A stretch of DNA of 64,000 nucleotides from Pseudomonas sp. dw_358. GTDB lineage: Bacteria > Pseudomonadota > Gammaproteobacteria > Pseudomonadales > Pseudomonadaceae. The notes under the pieces are model-generated. The model ran no database searches and was not told where the DNA came from. It saw only the letters and a program-made list of their open reading frames with translations. Of the stretch, positions 28,628 to 37,390 are shown piece by piece. Both the position numbers and the translations under genes were made by a program. Positions within the stretch are counted from its first letter, which is position 1. Every line of letters starts with the position of its first letter. The stretch is taken from the NCBI RefSeq assembly GCF_018449655.1, contig NZ_JAAVUX010000005.1, positions 248,001 through 312,000 on the forward strand. The letters are read 5' to 3'.

Positions 28628-29177
28628 AAATAGCGTCCTTTATTGAGGTATGGCAAGAGTCACTTCCATATGAATCCGGATTGGCGTTCAGAATGAGTAA
28701 TCAACATCGTGATTTATAGGCAGGCCTGGCCTGCCTTCATCAAGATTGCCGCTTTCCCATCAATGACTCGCCGGTCGAGATATTCTGCTGTTCGGTCAAA
28801 CGTAGGCCGATATATAAATATTTTTTCGGGCGGTGCGGTAACAAGTTATGTGCTTCTTCGCCCACTGCGCAGCTCAGCTGACCACGCTGTTCGCGCTGTC
28901 GAATCTGTGAATGGGTGGAAACAGCTGATGAGTAGGGGTAAGTTGCGCTTTTGACGCTAGAGGGCCGGCGAAAACGCCTTTCTTGCACGAGGCATCGTTC
29001 GATTTTCAGCGAATAATGCAGTTTGCCATGTTCTTCGGACCGCTGGAGTAACCTGTTGTATTTAGCCAAGTCAACAACGCCTTGCAGCTGAAGCCGCCCC
29101 GCGAAATCACCTCCCGCTTGGGCCGTCCACCCCGCATCAGGTACGATACCCCCCTATTTCCTTCAGTGACGTGGTCG
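28628..29177. other. 550-bp gap between fimbrial operon and ubiD
   Basis: No gene here is convincing. This gap is clearly more AT-rich than its surroundings (for example tatataaatatttttt near 28812-28828). It contains the fimbrial promoter candidate (28712-28743) and presumably the ubiD promoter nearer 29050. A 109-codon frame on the minus strand at 28740-29069 has atypical codon use and is not called. Confidence 0.6.
28712..28743 (-). promoter_or_regulatory. Candidate fimbrial promoter with dyad in a 19-nt spacer
   Basis: Read on the minus strand: TTGATG (28743-28738), 19 nt, TATAAA (28718-28713). The spacer holds the perfect inverted repeat GGCAGGC-CAG-GCCTGCC (28735-28719). A dyad inside an over-long spacer is the arrangement of MerR-family promoters, but no regulator gene is adjacent. 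The predicted leader before the pilin is about 78 nt. Confidence 0.5.
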
Positions 29178-30644
29178 ATGAAATTCAAGGATCTTCGGGA
29201 TTTCGTGCAGCAGCTTGAGCAGCGCGGAGAGTTGAAACGCATCCAGGTACCCATTTCCCCGGTACTGGAAATGACCGAGATCTGCGACCGCACCCTGCGG
29301 GCCAAAGGCCCGGCGTTGTTGTTCGAGAACCCAAAAGGCTTCGATATCCCGGTATTGGGCAACCTGTTCGGCACCCCCGGCCGAGTAGCCTTGGGCATGG
29401 GCGCCGAGGATGTCTCGGAGTTGCGCGAAATCGGCAAGCTGCTGGCTTTTCTCAAGGAACCCGAGCCACCCAAGGGCCTAAAGGACGCCTGGTCCAAGCT
29501 GCCGATCTTCAAGAAGATCATTTCCATGGCGCCCAAGGTGGTCAAGGATGCAGCCTGCCAGGAGATCGTTCTGGAGGGCGATGATGTGGATCTGGGCATG
29601 CTCCCCGTGCAGCATTGCTGGCCGGGGGATGTGGCGCCCCTGATCACTTGGGGCCTGACGGTCACCAAAGGGCCGAACAAGGAGCGGCAGAACCTCGGCA
29701 TCTATCGCCAGCAAGTCCTGGGGCGCAACAAGGTCATCATGCGCTGGCTCAGCCATCGCGGCGGGGCGCTGGACTATCGCGAGTGGTGCGAGAAGCACCC
29801 CGGCGTACCATTTCCCGTGGCAGTGGCCCTGGGCGCCGACCCGGCGACCATTCTCGGCGCGGTGACGCCGGTGCCGGACAGCCTTTCCGAATATGCTTTC
29901 GCCGGACTGCTGCGCGGCAACCGCACCGAACTGGTCAAATGCCGTGGCAACGACCTGCAAGTGCCGGCCACGGCGGAGATCATCCTCGAAGGCGTGATTC
30001 ACCCCGGCGAGATGGCGCCTGAAGGTCCTTACGGCGATCACACCGGCTACTACAACGAGGTCGACAGCTTCCCGGTCTTCACCGTTGAACGCATCACCCA
30101 TCGCATCAAGCCGATCTACCACAGCACCTACACTGGTCGTCCGCCCGACGAGCCTGCGATCCTCGGTGTGGCATTGAACGAAGTGTTCGTGCCGATCCTC
30201 CAAAAGCAGTTCCCGGAAATCACCGATTTCTACCTGCCGCCCGAAGGGTGCTCCTACCGCATGGCGGTGGTGACCATGAAGAAGCAGTACCCGGGCCATG
30301 CCAAGCGCGTGATGTTGGGTGTGTGGTCGTTTCTGCGACAGTTCATGTACACCAAGTTCGTTATTGTCACCGATGACGACATCAATGCCCGGGACTGGAA
30401 CGACGTGATCTGGGCTATCACTACGCGCATGGACCCCAAGCGTGACACGGTGATGATCGACAACACGCCGATCGACTATCTGGACTTCGCCTCGCCGGTG
30501 TCCGGCCTGGGTTCGAAGATGGGCCTGGATGCCACGAACAAGTGGCCCGGCGAGACGTCCCGTGAATGGGGCCGGGTGATCGTCAAGGACGAAGCGGTTA
30601 CCAAGCGTATCGACGAGTTGTGGAACCAGTTGGGAATAGACTGA
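29178..30644 (+). CDS. ubiD: 4-Hydroxy-3-polyprenylbenzoate decarboxylase
   Basis: A 488-residue prenylated-FMN-dependent decarboxylase of ubiquinone synthesis. Typical features are the N-terminal [22 protein letters not shown], the [21 protein letters not shown] region, the active-site segment [25 protein letters not shown] with its catalytic Glu residues, and the [22 protein letters not shown] sequence. The ATG at 29178 gives the conserved start; upstream codons do not. It overlaps the next gene by one base. Confidence 0.97.
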   Translation: MKFKDLRDFVQQLEQRGELKRIQVPISPVLEMTEICDRTLRAKGPALLFENPKGFDIPVLGNLFGTPGRVALGMGAEDVSELREIGKLLAFLKEPEPPKGLKDAWSKLPIFKKIISMAPKVVKDAACQEIVLEGDDVDLGMLPVQHCWPGDVAPLITWGLTVTKGPNKERQNLGIYRQQVLGRNKVIMRWLSHRGGALDYREWCEKHPGVPFPVAVALGADPATILGAVTPVPDSLSEYAFAGLLRGNRTELVKCRGNDLQVPATAEIILEGVIHPGEMAPEGPYGDHTGYYNEVDSFPVFTVERITHRIKPIYHSTYTGRPPDEPAILGVALNEVFVPILQKQFPEITDFYLPPEGCSYRMAVVTMKKQYPGHAKRVMLGVWSFLRQFMYTKFVIVTDDDINARDWNDVIWAITTRMDPKRDTVMIDNTPIDYLDFASPVSGLGSKMGLDATNKWPGETSREWGRVIVKDEAVTKRIDELWNQLGID

Positions 30645-31612
30645 TGCGCGTAACCTTGCAGCCTTCGGGCGCGGTACTTGAAACCTTGCCCGGCGAGCGC
30701 ATTCTTGCGGCCGCGCAGCGCACCGGGCATGACTGCCCGCAGAGCTGTCGCAACGGTAATTGCCACGTGTGTGCGGCAATGTTGGTCAGTGGCAGCGTAC
30801 GTCAGGATGGCGAAGTGCTCACTCATGGTGAAATCCACACCTGCGTCGCCGAGCCGCTGGAAGACTGCGAATTGCTGTGGGACGGCGTGTTGCTCCCGGG
30901 CGAGTTGCCGGTACGGCACCTGGCCTGCCAAGTCAGCGACCTGGTCGAAGTGGGGGGCGATGTCTGGCGCGTGCGGCTGCGTGCGCCGGCGGGCAAGCCG
31001 CCTCGCTATCATGCGGGTCAATACCTGTTGCTGGAACGGGACAATGGCGAGAAATCGGCCTTTTCCCTGGCCAGCGCGCCGCATTCGGGCCGCGAGCTCG
31101 AACTGCATGTGCTGGCGCGTGAAACGGGGTCTAAACAGTTGATCGAACAGCTGCAGCGCGAGGGGATGGCCCACATCGATCTGCCTTTCGGTGATACCCA
31201 CCTGGCCGAGTTGCCCGAGGGGCCCTTGGTGCTGATCGCGGCGGGCACCGGCATGGCGCAGATGCACGCCTTGATCGAGCACTGCCGGGCCACGGGGTTC
31301 GAATACCCGGTGCACCTGTACTGGGGCGCGCGCCGCCCCGAAGACTTCTATCAGCTGGACCACTGGGACGCCTGGCAGCAGGTACCCAATCTGTTTGTGC
31401 ATCAGGTGGTCAGCGACCTGTGTGGTTGGGAAGGTCGGTGCGGCATGCTGCACGAAGCGGTGTGCGAAGACATGGCCGATCTGTCGGCAGTCCATGTTTA
31501 TGCCAGTGGTTCTCCGGCCATGGTTTACGGCACTCTGGATGCGTTGGTCGAGGCCGGCATGGACGCGCATCAGATGCGCGCCGACGTGTTTGCGTACGCG
31601 CCCCGTGCCTGA
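30644..31612 (+). CDS. 2Fe-2S ferredoxin/NAD(P)H-flavin reductase
   Basis: A 322-residue fusion. The N-terminal plant-type ferredoxin domain has cluster ligands in SCRNGNCHVC (C-x4-C-x2-C) and a later HTC. It is followed by an FAD domain (RYHAGQYLLLE, then FSLASAPHSGRELEL) and an NAD(P)H domain (LVLIAAGTGMAQMHALIEH). It is annotated in Pseudomonas as CDP-6-deoxyglucoseen-reductase-like, but no deoxysugar genes are near. Co-directional overlap with ubiD (TGATG) suggests a link to quinone chemistry or to flavin reduction; this is inference. Confidence 0.9.
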   Translation: MRVTLQPSGAVLETLPGERILAAAQRTGHDCPQSCRNGNCHVCAAMLVSGSVRQDGEVLTHGEIHTCVAEPLEDCELLWDGVLLPGELPVRHLACQVSDLVEVGGDVWRVRLRAPAGKPPRYHAGQYLLLERDNGEKSAFSLASAPHSGRELELHVLARETGSKQLIEQLQREGMAHIDLPFGDTHLAELPEGPLVLIAAGTGMAQMHALIEHCRATGFEYPVHLYWGARRPEDFYQLDHWDAWQQVPNLFVHQVVSDLCGWEGRCGMLHEAVCEDMADLSAVHVYASGSPAMVYGTLDALVEAGMDAHQMRADVFAYAPRA

Positions 31613-32089
31613 TCAAAACTTCACGCCGACATTGACCATGGTCGCTGCCATGCCCAGCAGCACCCATTCGATGCCAATCGGCCCCAGGTTGGCGCCGACG
31701 GCCGGAATGATCACCGGTGCCACCCCAAAACGGTTCAACGGGAGCTTGTCGCGGTAGTCGCCGCGATAACCGTGCACCAATCCGCCGCTGACCTTGGCGT
31801 AGATCGGCAGCGTGTCGGCATCGAAGCGCTTGCCGGCATAGGCATAGTGCGAGCGCTGGGAAAACGAATTACGAAAGGTTGCCGCCCCGAAAATGATGCG
31901 GTCGGACCGGTTGCGCTCAAGACCGATGAGATCCTGCCGATTGTTGTAACGAGCGTTGTTGCTGAAATGCTGTGTGGCGGCGCTGGTCTGCAAGTACCAA
32001 TGGCCTGTGTCGGCCTGGGCTGTAGACAGTACGGCGAGAGACAGGGCAAGAACTCCGACAAGGGTGCAGAGCGGACGATGTGGATGCAT
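31613..32089 (-). CDS. Small secreted protein, probable outer-membrane beta barrel
   Basis: A 158-residue protein of unknown function. A signal peptide (about residues 1-26, ending STAQA) precedes a sequence of alternating polar/hydrophobic strands with aromatic residues, and the chain ends VNVGVKF: a terminal Phe is typical of outer-membrane barrels. The size and HWYLQTSAATQHF / GLVHGYRGDYRDKLPLNRFG stretch recall small lipid A-modifying barrels such as PagP, but I see no diagnostic catalytic motif. Similar proteins have been loosely labelled a glycerol-3-phosphate transporter, which the sequence does not support. Convergent with the preceding reductase, with one base between stops. Confidence 0.7.
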   Translation of the reverse strand: MHPHRPLCTLVGVLALSLAVLSTAQADTGHWYLQTSAATQHFSNNARYNNRQDLIGLERNRSDRIIFGAATFRNSFSQRSHYAYAGKRFDADTLPIYAKVSGGLVHGYRGDYRDKLPLNRFGVAPVIIPAVGANLGPIGIEWVLLGMAATMVNVGVKF

Positions 32090-32446
32090 TGAAGGTATGC
32101 CAGGAGATACGGGGCGGTCTTTTTACGCATCCAGACAAGGTTGTGGTATCAGTGGTTTCGCCGTTTTATGTAGGCGTTTTCAGCGGTATCAATAGGCGTC
32201 CGGGTGGATGCACTTTCAGTGCATGAGCTTGCCAGCCGAATTGATTTGGTGCGTGGCAAGCCAGGTGCAGCTCCAGGGCGGTGCGTTATAACTCGCACTG
32301 CGTAAAATCGGTATAAGCCGACGTCCGCCGATCGTCGCAAAGGCTTGTTTTTTGTAGGCTATTTGCCGTAGTTTCAAAGTGTGTGGGGTTTATTGGATAA
32401 GTAGTGCGTGGCATCAGGTCATTCACGGGGAAGCCAGGCGACTACT
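32090..32446. other. 357-bp divergent intergenic region
   Basis: It separates the small barrel protein from chaC, and no gene is supported. It is AT-richer than average in the chaC-proximal half (32290-32400), where promoters for chaC would lie; no clear -35/-10 pair stands out. I see no RNA-like structure. Confidence 0.5.
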
Positions 32447-33094
32447 ATGTCGGTGCTCGAAATAGCTGATATCAATGTGGTGTATCCGCCCTCGCTGGAC
32501 CTCGGTCCCCAGTTGACCGATGAACAGCTGGCGCACTCGATCGAAAGCACCATGCGTCGTCATCACGGCGGGCCAGTCTGGCTTTTTGCCTACGGTTCGT
32601 TGATCTGGCGACCCGAGTGCTCGGCGGTCGAGCGTCGGCGGGCGCGGGTGCACGGCTATCATCGCGGGCTGTACCTGTGGTCCCAGGAGCACCGTGGCAC
32701 ACCGGAATTTCCGGGCCTGGTCTTCGGCCTGGACCGTGGCGGCTCGTGCAGCGGCTTTGCCTATCGGTTGCCGGAAGACCAGCTGGAATGCTCGCTGGTG
32801 GCGCTTTGGAAGCGCGAAATGCCCTATCCCTCCTATCGCCCGCACTGGCTCAATTGCCGGCTTGAAGACGGGACCAAGGTTCAGGCTTTGGGCTTTGTGC
32901 TGGAGCGGCATTTGCCCAGTTACGCGGGGAATCTCCCCGACAACCTGTTGAGCCTTGTCCTGGCCAGCGCGAGTGGGCGTTCGGGCACCACTCGCGACTA
33001 TGTCGAGCAGACCATTGCGGCGTTGCGCAGCCATGCCATGCCGGATCGCAATCTCGAGGCGCGGATCAAGCGGTGTCATTCGACGTTGATTTGA
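32447..33094 (+). CDS. chaC: Glutathione-specific gamma-glutamylcyclotransferase (ChaC-like)
   Basis: A 215-residue cytosolic enzyme degrading glutathione to 5-oxoproline and Cys-Gly. The family start of the fold, WLFAYGSLIWRPE, is present, as is HRGTPEFPGLVFGL with the region carrying the catalytic Glu. SYRPHWLNC and LPSYAGNLP are also conserved in ChaC proteins. The ATG at 32447 was chosen; an upstream GTG would add 13 residues of unlikely sequence. The gene stands alone. Confidence 0.92.
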   Translation: MSVLEIADINVVYPPSLDLGPQLTDEQLAHSIESTMRRHHGGPVWLFAYGSLIWRPECSAVERRRARVHGYHRGLYLWSQEHRGTPEFPGLVFGLDRGGSCSGFAYRLPEDQLECSLVALWKREMPYPSYRPHWLNCRLEDGTKVQALGFVLERHLPSYAGNLPDNLLSLVLASASGRSGTTRDYVEQTIAALRSHAMPDRNLEARIKRCHSTLI

Positions 33095-33266
33095 TCCAGC
33101 CCAGTCCTGAGCACACCTGAATTTTTTCGGAAATGTCCTACGCGGCTTTAGGAAGCTCCTATCTTCTTGGTCTGCTTGCCGCTGAGCACAATAACGCCTT
33201 TCGACAAGCTCGAGCACAACCTGTTTTCCAGGTGGAAAGCAGGCGGCTGCCGAAAGGGGGTATCCA

Positions 33267-33410
33267 ATGAAATGGTTGATCACACTGATTGTCGCGGTTT
33301 TTCTGAGCCTGGATTCCGCTGCTGCGGCGTTTTTCCTGACACCCAGGAGCACGGAGCCTATGACCCTGGTCGAGGAACTCGATATGGCCTGGCCTCAGGT
33401 GTTGGCATAG
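33267..33410 (+). CDS. Small secreted or membrane protein, 47 aa
   Basis: A 47-codon frame preceded by AAAGGGGG six bases before the ATG. The product begins MKWLITLIVAVFLSLDSAAA, which reads as a signal peptide or single membrane helix; the remaining 27 residues (FFLTPRSTEPMTLVEELDM and a short tail) are acidic. It lies in the 377-bp gap between chaC and the quinone reductase. The start signal and hydrophobic N-terminus support it, but I do not recognise a family. Confidence 0.55.
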   Translation: MKWLITLIVAVFLSLDSAAAAFFLTPRSTEPMTLVEELDMAWPQVLA

Positions 33411-33471
33411 TGCGAAAAGCAGCTTGACCGATCACTCGCTGATTGGCTTCCCTCGCCCTCCATTGCGGGTT

Positions 33472-34452
33472 TCAGCGACGCACCTCTACCAGCAGTTTCC
33501 CGATAGCCCGGCGCTGGCGGAGATCATTGATCGCAGCACCGGCCTCCTCCAGCGGGTAAACCCTGGACACCAACGGCTTCAACTTCTCCTCGGCATACCA
33601 GCCAAACAAGGTCTGAAAATTGGCCGCGTTGTCGGCAGGCTGGCGTTGGGCAAACGAACCCCAAAACACCCCCAGCACTGCCGCGCCCTTGAGCAGCACC
33701 AGGTTGGCGGCCAGTTGCGGGATCTCGCCGCTGGCAAAGCCGACCACCAGCAAGCGCCCGTTCCAGGCCAGCGAGCGCACGGCCGGTTCAAATAGCTCGC
33801 CACCGACCGGGTCGTAGATCACGTCCACACCGTTGCCTTGGGTCAGCCGCTTGAGTTCGTCCTTGAGGTTGCATTCGGTGTAGTTGATCAGCTCATCGGC
33901 ACCGGCTTCGCGGGCCGCAGCAAGCTTTTGCGCGGTGCTGGCAGCGGCGATCACCCGAGCGCCCATGGCCTTGCCGATTTCCACGGCAGCGCGGCCCACG
34001 CCCCCCGAGGCACCCAGCACCAGCAGGGTCTCCCCCGGCTGCAACCGAGCTCGCTGGCGCAATGCATGCATCGAGGTGCCGTAGGTCATGCTGAAAGCGG
34101 CCGCTGTATTGAAATCCATCCCGGCCGGGATCGGCAGCACGTTGCAAGCTGGCACGGCGACCTGCTCGGCAAAGCTGCCCCAGCCCGTCAGCGCCATGAC
34201 TCGATCCCCGACCTTGAGTTGGCCGACCTTCTCGCCAACAGCACGGATGACCCCGGCCGCCTCCCCACCCGGAGAGAACGGCAAGGGCGGCTTGAACTGG
34301 TACTTGCCTTCGATGATCAGCGTGTCGGGGAAATTGACGCCGGCCGCATGCACGTCCAGCAGCACTTCATTGGCTTTCGCGACCGGGCCGGGCGTCTCTT
34401 CCAGCCGCAGATTCTCGGCAGGACCGAAGGCTTTGCACAACACTGCTTTCAT
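33472..34452 (-). CDS. NADPH:quinone oxidoreductase (zinc-less MDR family)
   Basis: A 326-residue cytosolic enzyme. The N-terminal GroES-like domain contains GVNFPDTLIIEGKYQFKPPLPFSPGGEAAGVI. The Rossmann domain has the NADPH-binding LVLGASGGVGRAAVEIGKAMGARV, and the zinc ligands of alcohol dehydrogenases are absent. The ATG giving MKAVLCKAFGP was chosen, as in family members. Natural substrates may be quinones or enones; this is not decidable here. Confidence 0.92.
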   Translation of the reverse strand: MKAVLCKAFGPAENLRLEETPGPVAKANEVLLDVHAAGVNFPDTLIIEGKYQFKPPLPFSPGGEAAGVIRAVGEKVGQLKVGDRVMALTGWGSFAEQVAVPACNVLPIPAGMDFNTAAAFSMTYGTSMHALRQRARLQPGETLLVLGASGGVGRAAVEIGKAMGARVIAAASTAQKLAAAREAGADELINYTECNLKDELKRLTQGNGVDVIYDPVGGELFEPAVRSLAWNGRLLVVGFASGEIPQLAANLVLLKGAAVLGVFWGSFAQRQPADNAANFQTLFGWYAEEKLKPLVSRVYPLEEAGAAINDLRQRRAIGKLLVEVRR

Positions 34453-34600
34453 CGGGCTATTCCTTTGCGGGCATTGGCCGATAAGTGTAGGTGTGCAAGA
34501 AGGCGGGTCAACGAGCATGCCCCGGCTGGATAGGCCGCCATAAACGCTGGCGTCTCTGTCAGGCTTGAGTATGCTGCCGAGATTGAATGAGGAGTGAATT

Positions 34601-35014
34601 GTGAAAGCGTGGATCGTGACGATGCTGGCCCTGTCGATGCCCTTGGTGGCATTGGCCGAAGAAGCAAAAGAAGGCGAGGGCGCCGCCCCTACCGTGGCCT
34701 ATGTGTCGCTGAGCCCACCCTTCGTGGGTAACTATGCCTTGGACGGTAGCGCCAAGCTGCATGTGTACAAGGCTGACGTGGCACTGCAGGTGACCGGTGC
34801 CGAAGCCGTGGCAGCGGTGAAACACCAGGACCCTCTGATCCGCAACCAGTTGGTGGCGCTGTTCGCGCAGCAGACCGTGGACTCGATGAGTAACGTCGAA
34901 TCCAAGGAAAAGCTGCGTCAGGAAGCGCTCAAGCAGGTACGTCAGGTGATGAATGACGAAGAGGGCAAGCCCATCGTCGAGGACTTGCTGTTCAACAACC
35001 TTATCGTTCAGTAA
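34601..35014 (+). CDS. FliL-like periplasmic protein
   Basis: A 137-residue protein with an N-terminal hydrophobic segment (WIVTMLALSMPLVALA) and a domain related to flagellar FliL (YVSLSPPFVGNYAL; IRNQLVALFAQQTVDSMS; LFNNLIVQ). No flagellar genes are near, so it is a stand-alone paralogue present at this locus. It starts at GTG with GAGGAGTG upstream. Its 3' end overlaps that of the convergent EVE gene by 14 bases. Confidence 0.85.
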   Translation: MKAWIVTMLALSMPLVALAEEAKEGEGAAPTVAYVSLSPPFVGNYALDGSAKLHVYKADVALQVTGAEAVAAVKHQDPLIRNQLVALFAQQTVDSMSNVESKEKLRQEALKQVRQVMNDEEGKPIVEDLLFNNLIVQ

Positions 35015-35456
35015 GAGCGAACACGGCGGCCCATTGCTCGGCAGTGACCGGCATCACTGAAAGGCGACTGCCCTTTTGTACCAGGGCCAGTTCGCCCAGT
35101 GCTGCCTGTTGCTTGAGAAAGCCCAGGCTCAGCACCTGGCGAAAGGTACGGACATGTTCGACATCCACCGCGCTCCAGGGGTTTTTCTCGTGGCTGGCCT
35201 TGGCGTCGAAGTAGTGGCTTTCTGGGTCCAGCGCCGTCGGGTCCGGGTACGCGGCTGTGGCGATGCGCGCGATTCCGGCTATGCCGGGTTCTGGACAGCT
35301 GGAGTGGTAAAAGAAAAATTCGTCACCTTCATTCATCTCGCGAATGAAATTGCGCGCCTGGTAGTTGCGCACGCCATCCCAGCGCGCCGTGCCTTGGGTG
35401 CCCAGTCCGGTGATCGACAATTCGTCCGGCTCGGACTTCATTAACCAAAATGCCAT
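35001..35456 (-). CDS. EVE-domain protein (YTH-like fold)
   Basis: A 151-residue protein of the EVE family, whose PUA/YTH-like fold can bind modified bases. The family start WLMKSEPDELSI and motifs WDGVRNYQARNFIREMNEGDEFFFYHSS and PWSAVDVEHV are clear. Stand-alone EVE proteins in Pseudomonas have no proven function. Its last 14 bases overlap the FliL-like gene on the other strand. Confidence 0.93.
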   Translation of the reverse strand: MAFWLMKSEPDELSITGLGTQGTARWDGVRNYQARNFIREMNEGDEFFFYHSSCPEPGIAGIARIATAAYPDPTALDPESHYFDAKASHEKNPWSAVDVEHVRTFRQVLSLGFLKQQAALGELALVQKGSRLSVMPVTAEQWAAVFALTER

Positions 35457-35652
35457 TATTCAGTCCCTGGGTGGCGCTCGTCAGCATCCACTTGTCTGTG
35501 CGCGACAACCCGACAGCCGGTTGACGTCAACGTTTGCGTGTGGCGACAGGTTGCCGCAGAATGCGCGCATTTTAAGCTAGACGTAGCTGATCGGCCTATC
35601 GGTAAACCCGTTGTCGACACCGTTTCAAGCTGTAACCTTTGGGGGGTTATCG

Positions 35653-35796
35653 ATGCGCCGTAAACCTGATCTGTTGTGGGTATTGGTCTTTCTGCTGGGC
35701 CTGGGTGTAGTCACCACCGGTTATGCCCAGAGTCTCTGGAGCCATAAAACCGATGATGTACCGCAGGTGCCGGTTCCAGTAATGAGCAAACGCTGA
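35653..35796 (+). CDS. Small membrane protein, 47 aa
   Basis: A 47-residue product starting MRRKPDLLWVLVFLLGLGVV, with a basic N-terminus and one membrane helix (about residues 8-24). A short Lys/Pro/Val tail (VPQVPVPVMSKR) follows. GGGGGG lies about seven bases before the ATG. An in-frame upstream ATG at 35611 adds 14 residues and is less likely. The stop is two bases from that of the convergent cyclo-ligase gene. It looks like a conserved small protein of this locus; the function is unknown. Confidence 0.7.
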   Translation: MRRKPDLLWVLVFLLGLGVVTTGYAQSLWSHKTDDVPQVPVPVMSKR

Positions 35797-35797
35797 T

Positions 35798-36418
35798 TCA
35801 CGGCTGAGCCAGGTACCAGCCCTGATCGGACACGGTGCCTTGCATCGCGATGTCCCATCTGGCCTGATCGAGGCGCTCGACCTTCTGGCATTCATGAGCC
35901 AGTCCCAGCAACACCGGCTTCTGCCATTTCGCTCGGCGTGATCGATACGCCAGGCTGCGATCGTAGAAGCCGCCGCCCATTCCCAGGCGTCCGCCATTTT
36001 CATCGAAGCCCACCAACGGCATCAAGACCAGATCCAGCGCCCAGATCACTCGTTGTCGAGCAGGACGCACAAAAGGTTCGGCGATGCTAAAGCGATTGGG
36101 TCGCAGTTTTTCCCCCGGCTTTACCCGCTGAAAGACCATCTTCGTACGCGGCCATGCGCTGAGCACTGGTAGATAAGTGCGCTTGCCGCGACGTTGCGCC
36201 TCGCGCAGCAGCAGACGTGGATCGATTTCACCATCCACGGGCAAATACAGCGAGATGTGTCGGGCGCGACGAAACAGCGGATGCTGCGCCAACTGACGAT
36301 ACAAGCCGCGGGCTGCTGCTTGCTGTTGTGCAGTCGTGAGATTTCGGCGGGCCTTGCGAAGTGTGCGGCGCAGGTGGTTGCGTTGCTGGTTGCGATCAGG
36401 CGAGGCGGGCGTGGTCAT
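35798..36418 (-). CDS. ygfA: 5-Formyltetrahydrofolate cyclo-ligase
   Basis: A 206-residue cytosolic enzyme converting 5-formyl-THF to methenyl-THF at the expense of ATP. It has an unusually basic N-terminus (HLRRTLRKARRNL), the substrate region ISLYLPVDGEIDPRLL, and the phosphate-binding loop GRLGMGGGFYDRSL. It is downstream of the 6S RNA gene on the same strand, the ssrS-ygfA arrangement found in gamma-proteobacteria, so it is probably partly transcribed by read-through from ssrS. Confidence 0.95.
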   Translation of the reverse strand: MTTPASPDRNQQRNHLRRTLRKARRNLTTAQQQAAARGLYRQLAQHPLFRRARHISLYLPVDGEIDPRLLLREAQRRGKRTYLPVLSAWPRTKMVFQRVKPGEKLRPNRFSIAEPFVRPARQRVIWALDLVLMPLVGFDENGGRLGMGGGFYDRSLAYRSRRAKWQKPVLLGLAHECQKVERLDQARWDIAMQGTVSDQGWYLAQP

Positions 36419-36524
36419 CTAGCGGCAGGGCTCCAGGAGGAGAATGGGCCCTGACCAGGCCATGCGCCGAAGATTCGGGCGGGTGTCGTTCCTGATCAGA
36501 TAGCTGACAGGACCAACCAAAACA

Positions 36525-36703
36525 GGACTCCCCGACGAACCGCTGTCGGTGTAGCCCTTGAACCCGAAAGTTCAAGGTGGAGATTGCAGGAGGCTTTCAG
36601 GCTTTCCGTCTAGCGGACATGCACACCAGCCCCAACGTGCAACCCCCGTGGTTGTGCGTATCGGCTCAGGGACATGACCGACTGGCAAGCACTCCAGGGA
36701 GTC
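36525..36703 (-). ncRNA. ssrS: 6S RNA
   Basis: The 179-nt regulatory RNA mimics an open promoter and binds sigma70 RNA polymerase. Read on the minus strand, it opens with GGACTCCC and closes with the complementary GGGGAGTCC (36533-36525), forming the terminal stem. The internal CTTGAACTTTCGGGTTCAAG hairpin followed by GGCTAC is typical of Pseudomonas 6S RNA. A TATAAT box (36714-36709) lies seven bases upstream. It sits between zapA and ygfA, its usual location. Ends were set from the closing stem. Confidence 0.9.
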
Positions 36704-36708
36704 CGGAA

Positions 36709-36714
36709 ATTATA
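36709..36714 (-). promoter_or_regulatory. -10 box of the 6S RNA promoter
   Basis: Perfect TATAAT on the minus strand, five to seven bases before the first base of the 6S stem. No clear -35 box is seen 17 nt upstream. Confidence 0.75.
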
Positions 36715-36734
36715 CCCGAAACTCCCAGGGAAAA

Positions 36735-37052
36735 TCAGCCTTTGCTGCCATCCTGATCAGTGGCCAGCACCAGATCCACGCGTTCGAGCAGGTCGCGGAC
36801 CTGTTCGCGGGTCGAACCATTGACCGAAATCTCCGGGGTATCCTGGCGATGCAGCAGGTCGTGAGTGATGTTCAACGCGGCCATCACGGCGATGCGATCG
36901 GCACCGATGACTTTGCCGCCGCTGCGGATTTCACGCATCTTGCCATCCAGATAACGCGCAGCGCTGACCAGATTGCTGCGTTCCTCGGGTGGGCAGATGA
37001 TCGAGTATTCCTTGTCGAGGATCTGCACGGTAACGCTATTGCTTGAACTCAT
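36735..37052 (-). CDS. zapA: Cell division protein ZapA
   Basis: A 105-residue protein that bundles FtsZ filaments at the division ring. It has the N-terminal VTVQILDKEYSIICPPEE and a helical region (RYLDGKMREIR; DRIAVMAALNITHDLL) typical of ZapA. The gene overlaps the preceding small coiled-coil gene by four bases. The stop lies just upstream of the 6S promoter. Confidence 0.95.
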   Translation of the reverse strand: MSSSNSVTVQILDKEYSIICPPEERSNLVSAARYLDGKMREIRSGGKVIGADRIAVMAALNITHDLLHRQDTPEISVNGSTREQVRDLLERVDLVLATDQDGSKG

Positions 37053-37258
37053 GAGTCTTGCTCCAGGGCCTTGAGGCGCGAAATCATCGATTCCACCTTA
37101 CGCCGCGCGATTTCGTTTTTTTCGATAAGGTGGGCGCGCTCCTCGCGCCAGGTTTTTTCCTGCGCTAATAGGAGTCCGTTTTGCCGTTTAAGTTGCTCGA
37201 CCCGGTCAATCAGGAGTTCGAGCTTGCCCATCAGCGCTTGCAGTTCAGTTGTTTGCAT
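37049..37258 (-). CDS. TIGR02449 small coiled-coil protein (ZapB-like)
   Basis: A 69-residue, nearly all-helical protein with heptad-like Leu spacing (LQALMGKLELLIDRVEQLKRQN) and many Glu/Lys/Arg residues. It belongs to a family always found next to zapA; a ZapB-like partner role is plausible but inferred. I chose the ATG at 37258; an upstream TTG adds three residues. It is translationally coupled to zapA (ATGA). Confidence 0.85.
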   Translation of the reverse strand: MQTTELQALMGKLELLIDRVEQLKRQNGLLLAQEKTWREERAHLIEKNEIARRKVESMISRLKALEQDS

Positions 37259-37390
37259 GGGTTCCAATTACGGTCTGATAGGGTGAGGGCGATCAAGGAG
37301 TTGGCGGCGTCGATAGTCTTGGCGCGCCTGCCGGTGCTAGGATACAAGGCCTCCATTCTAGACATTGCGCCGCTTGGCGCCTAGTTACCC

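Noticed and set aside
28740..29069. 109-codon minus-strand frame upstream of the fimbrial operon
   Set aside because: Atypical codon use, no ribosome site seen, overlaps the predicted promoter region, no domain.
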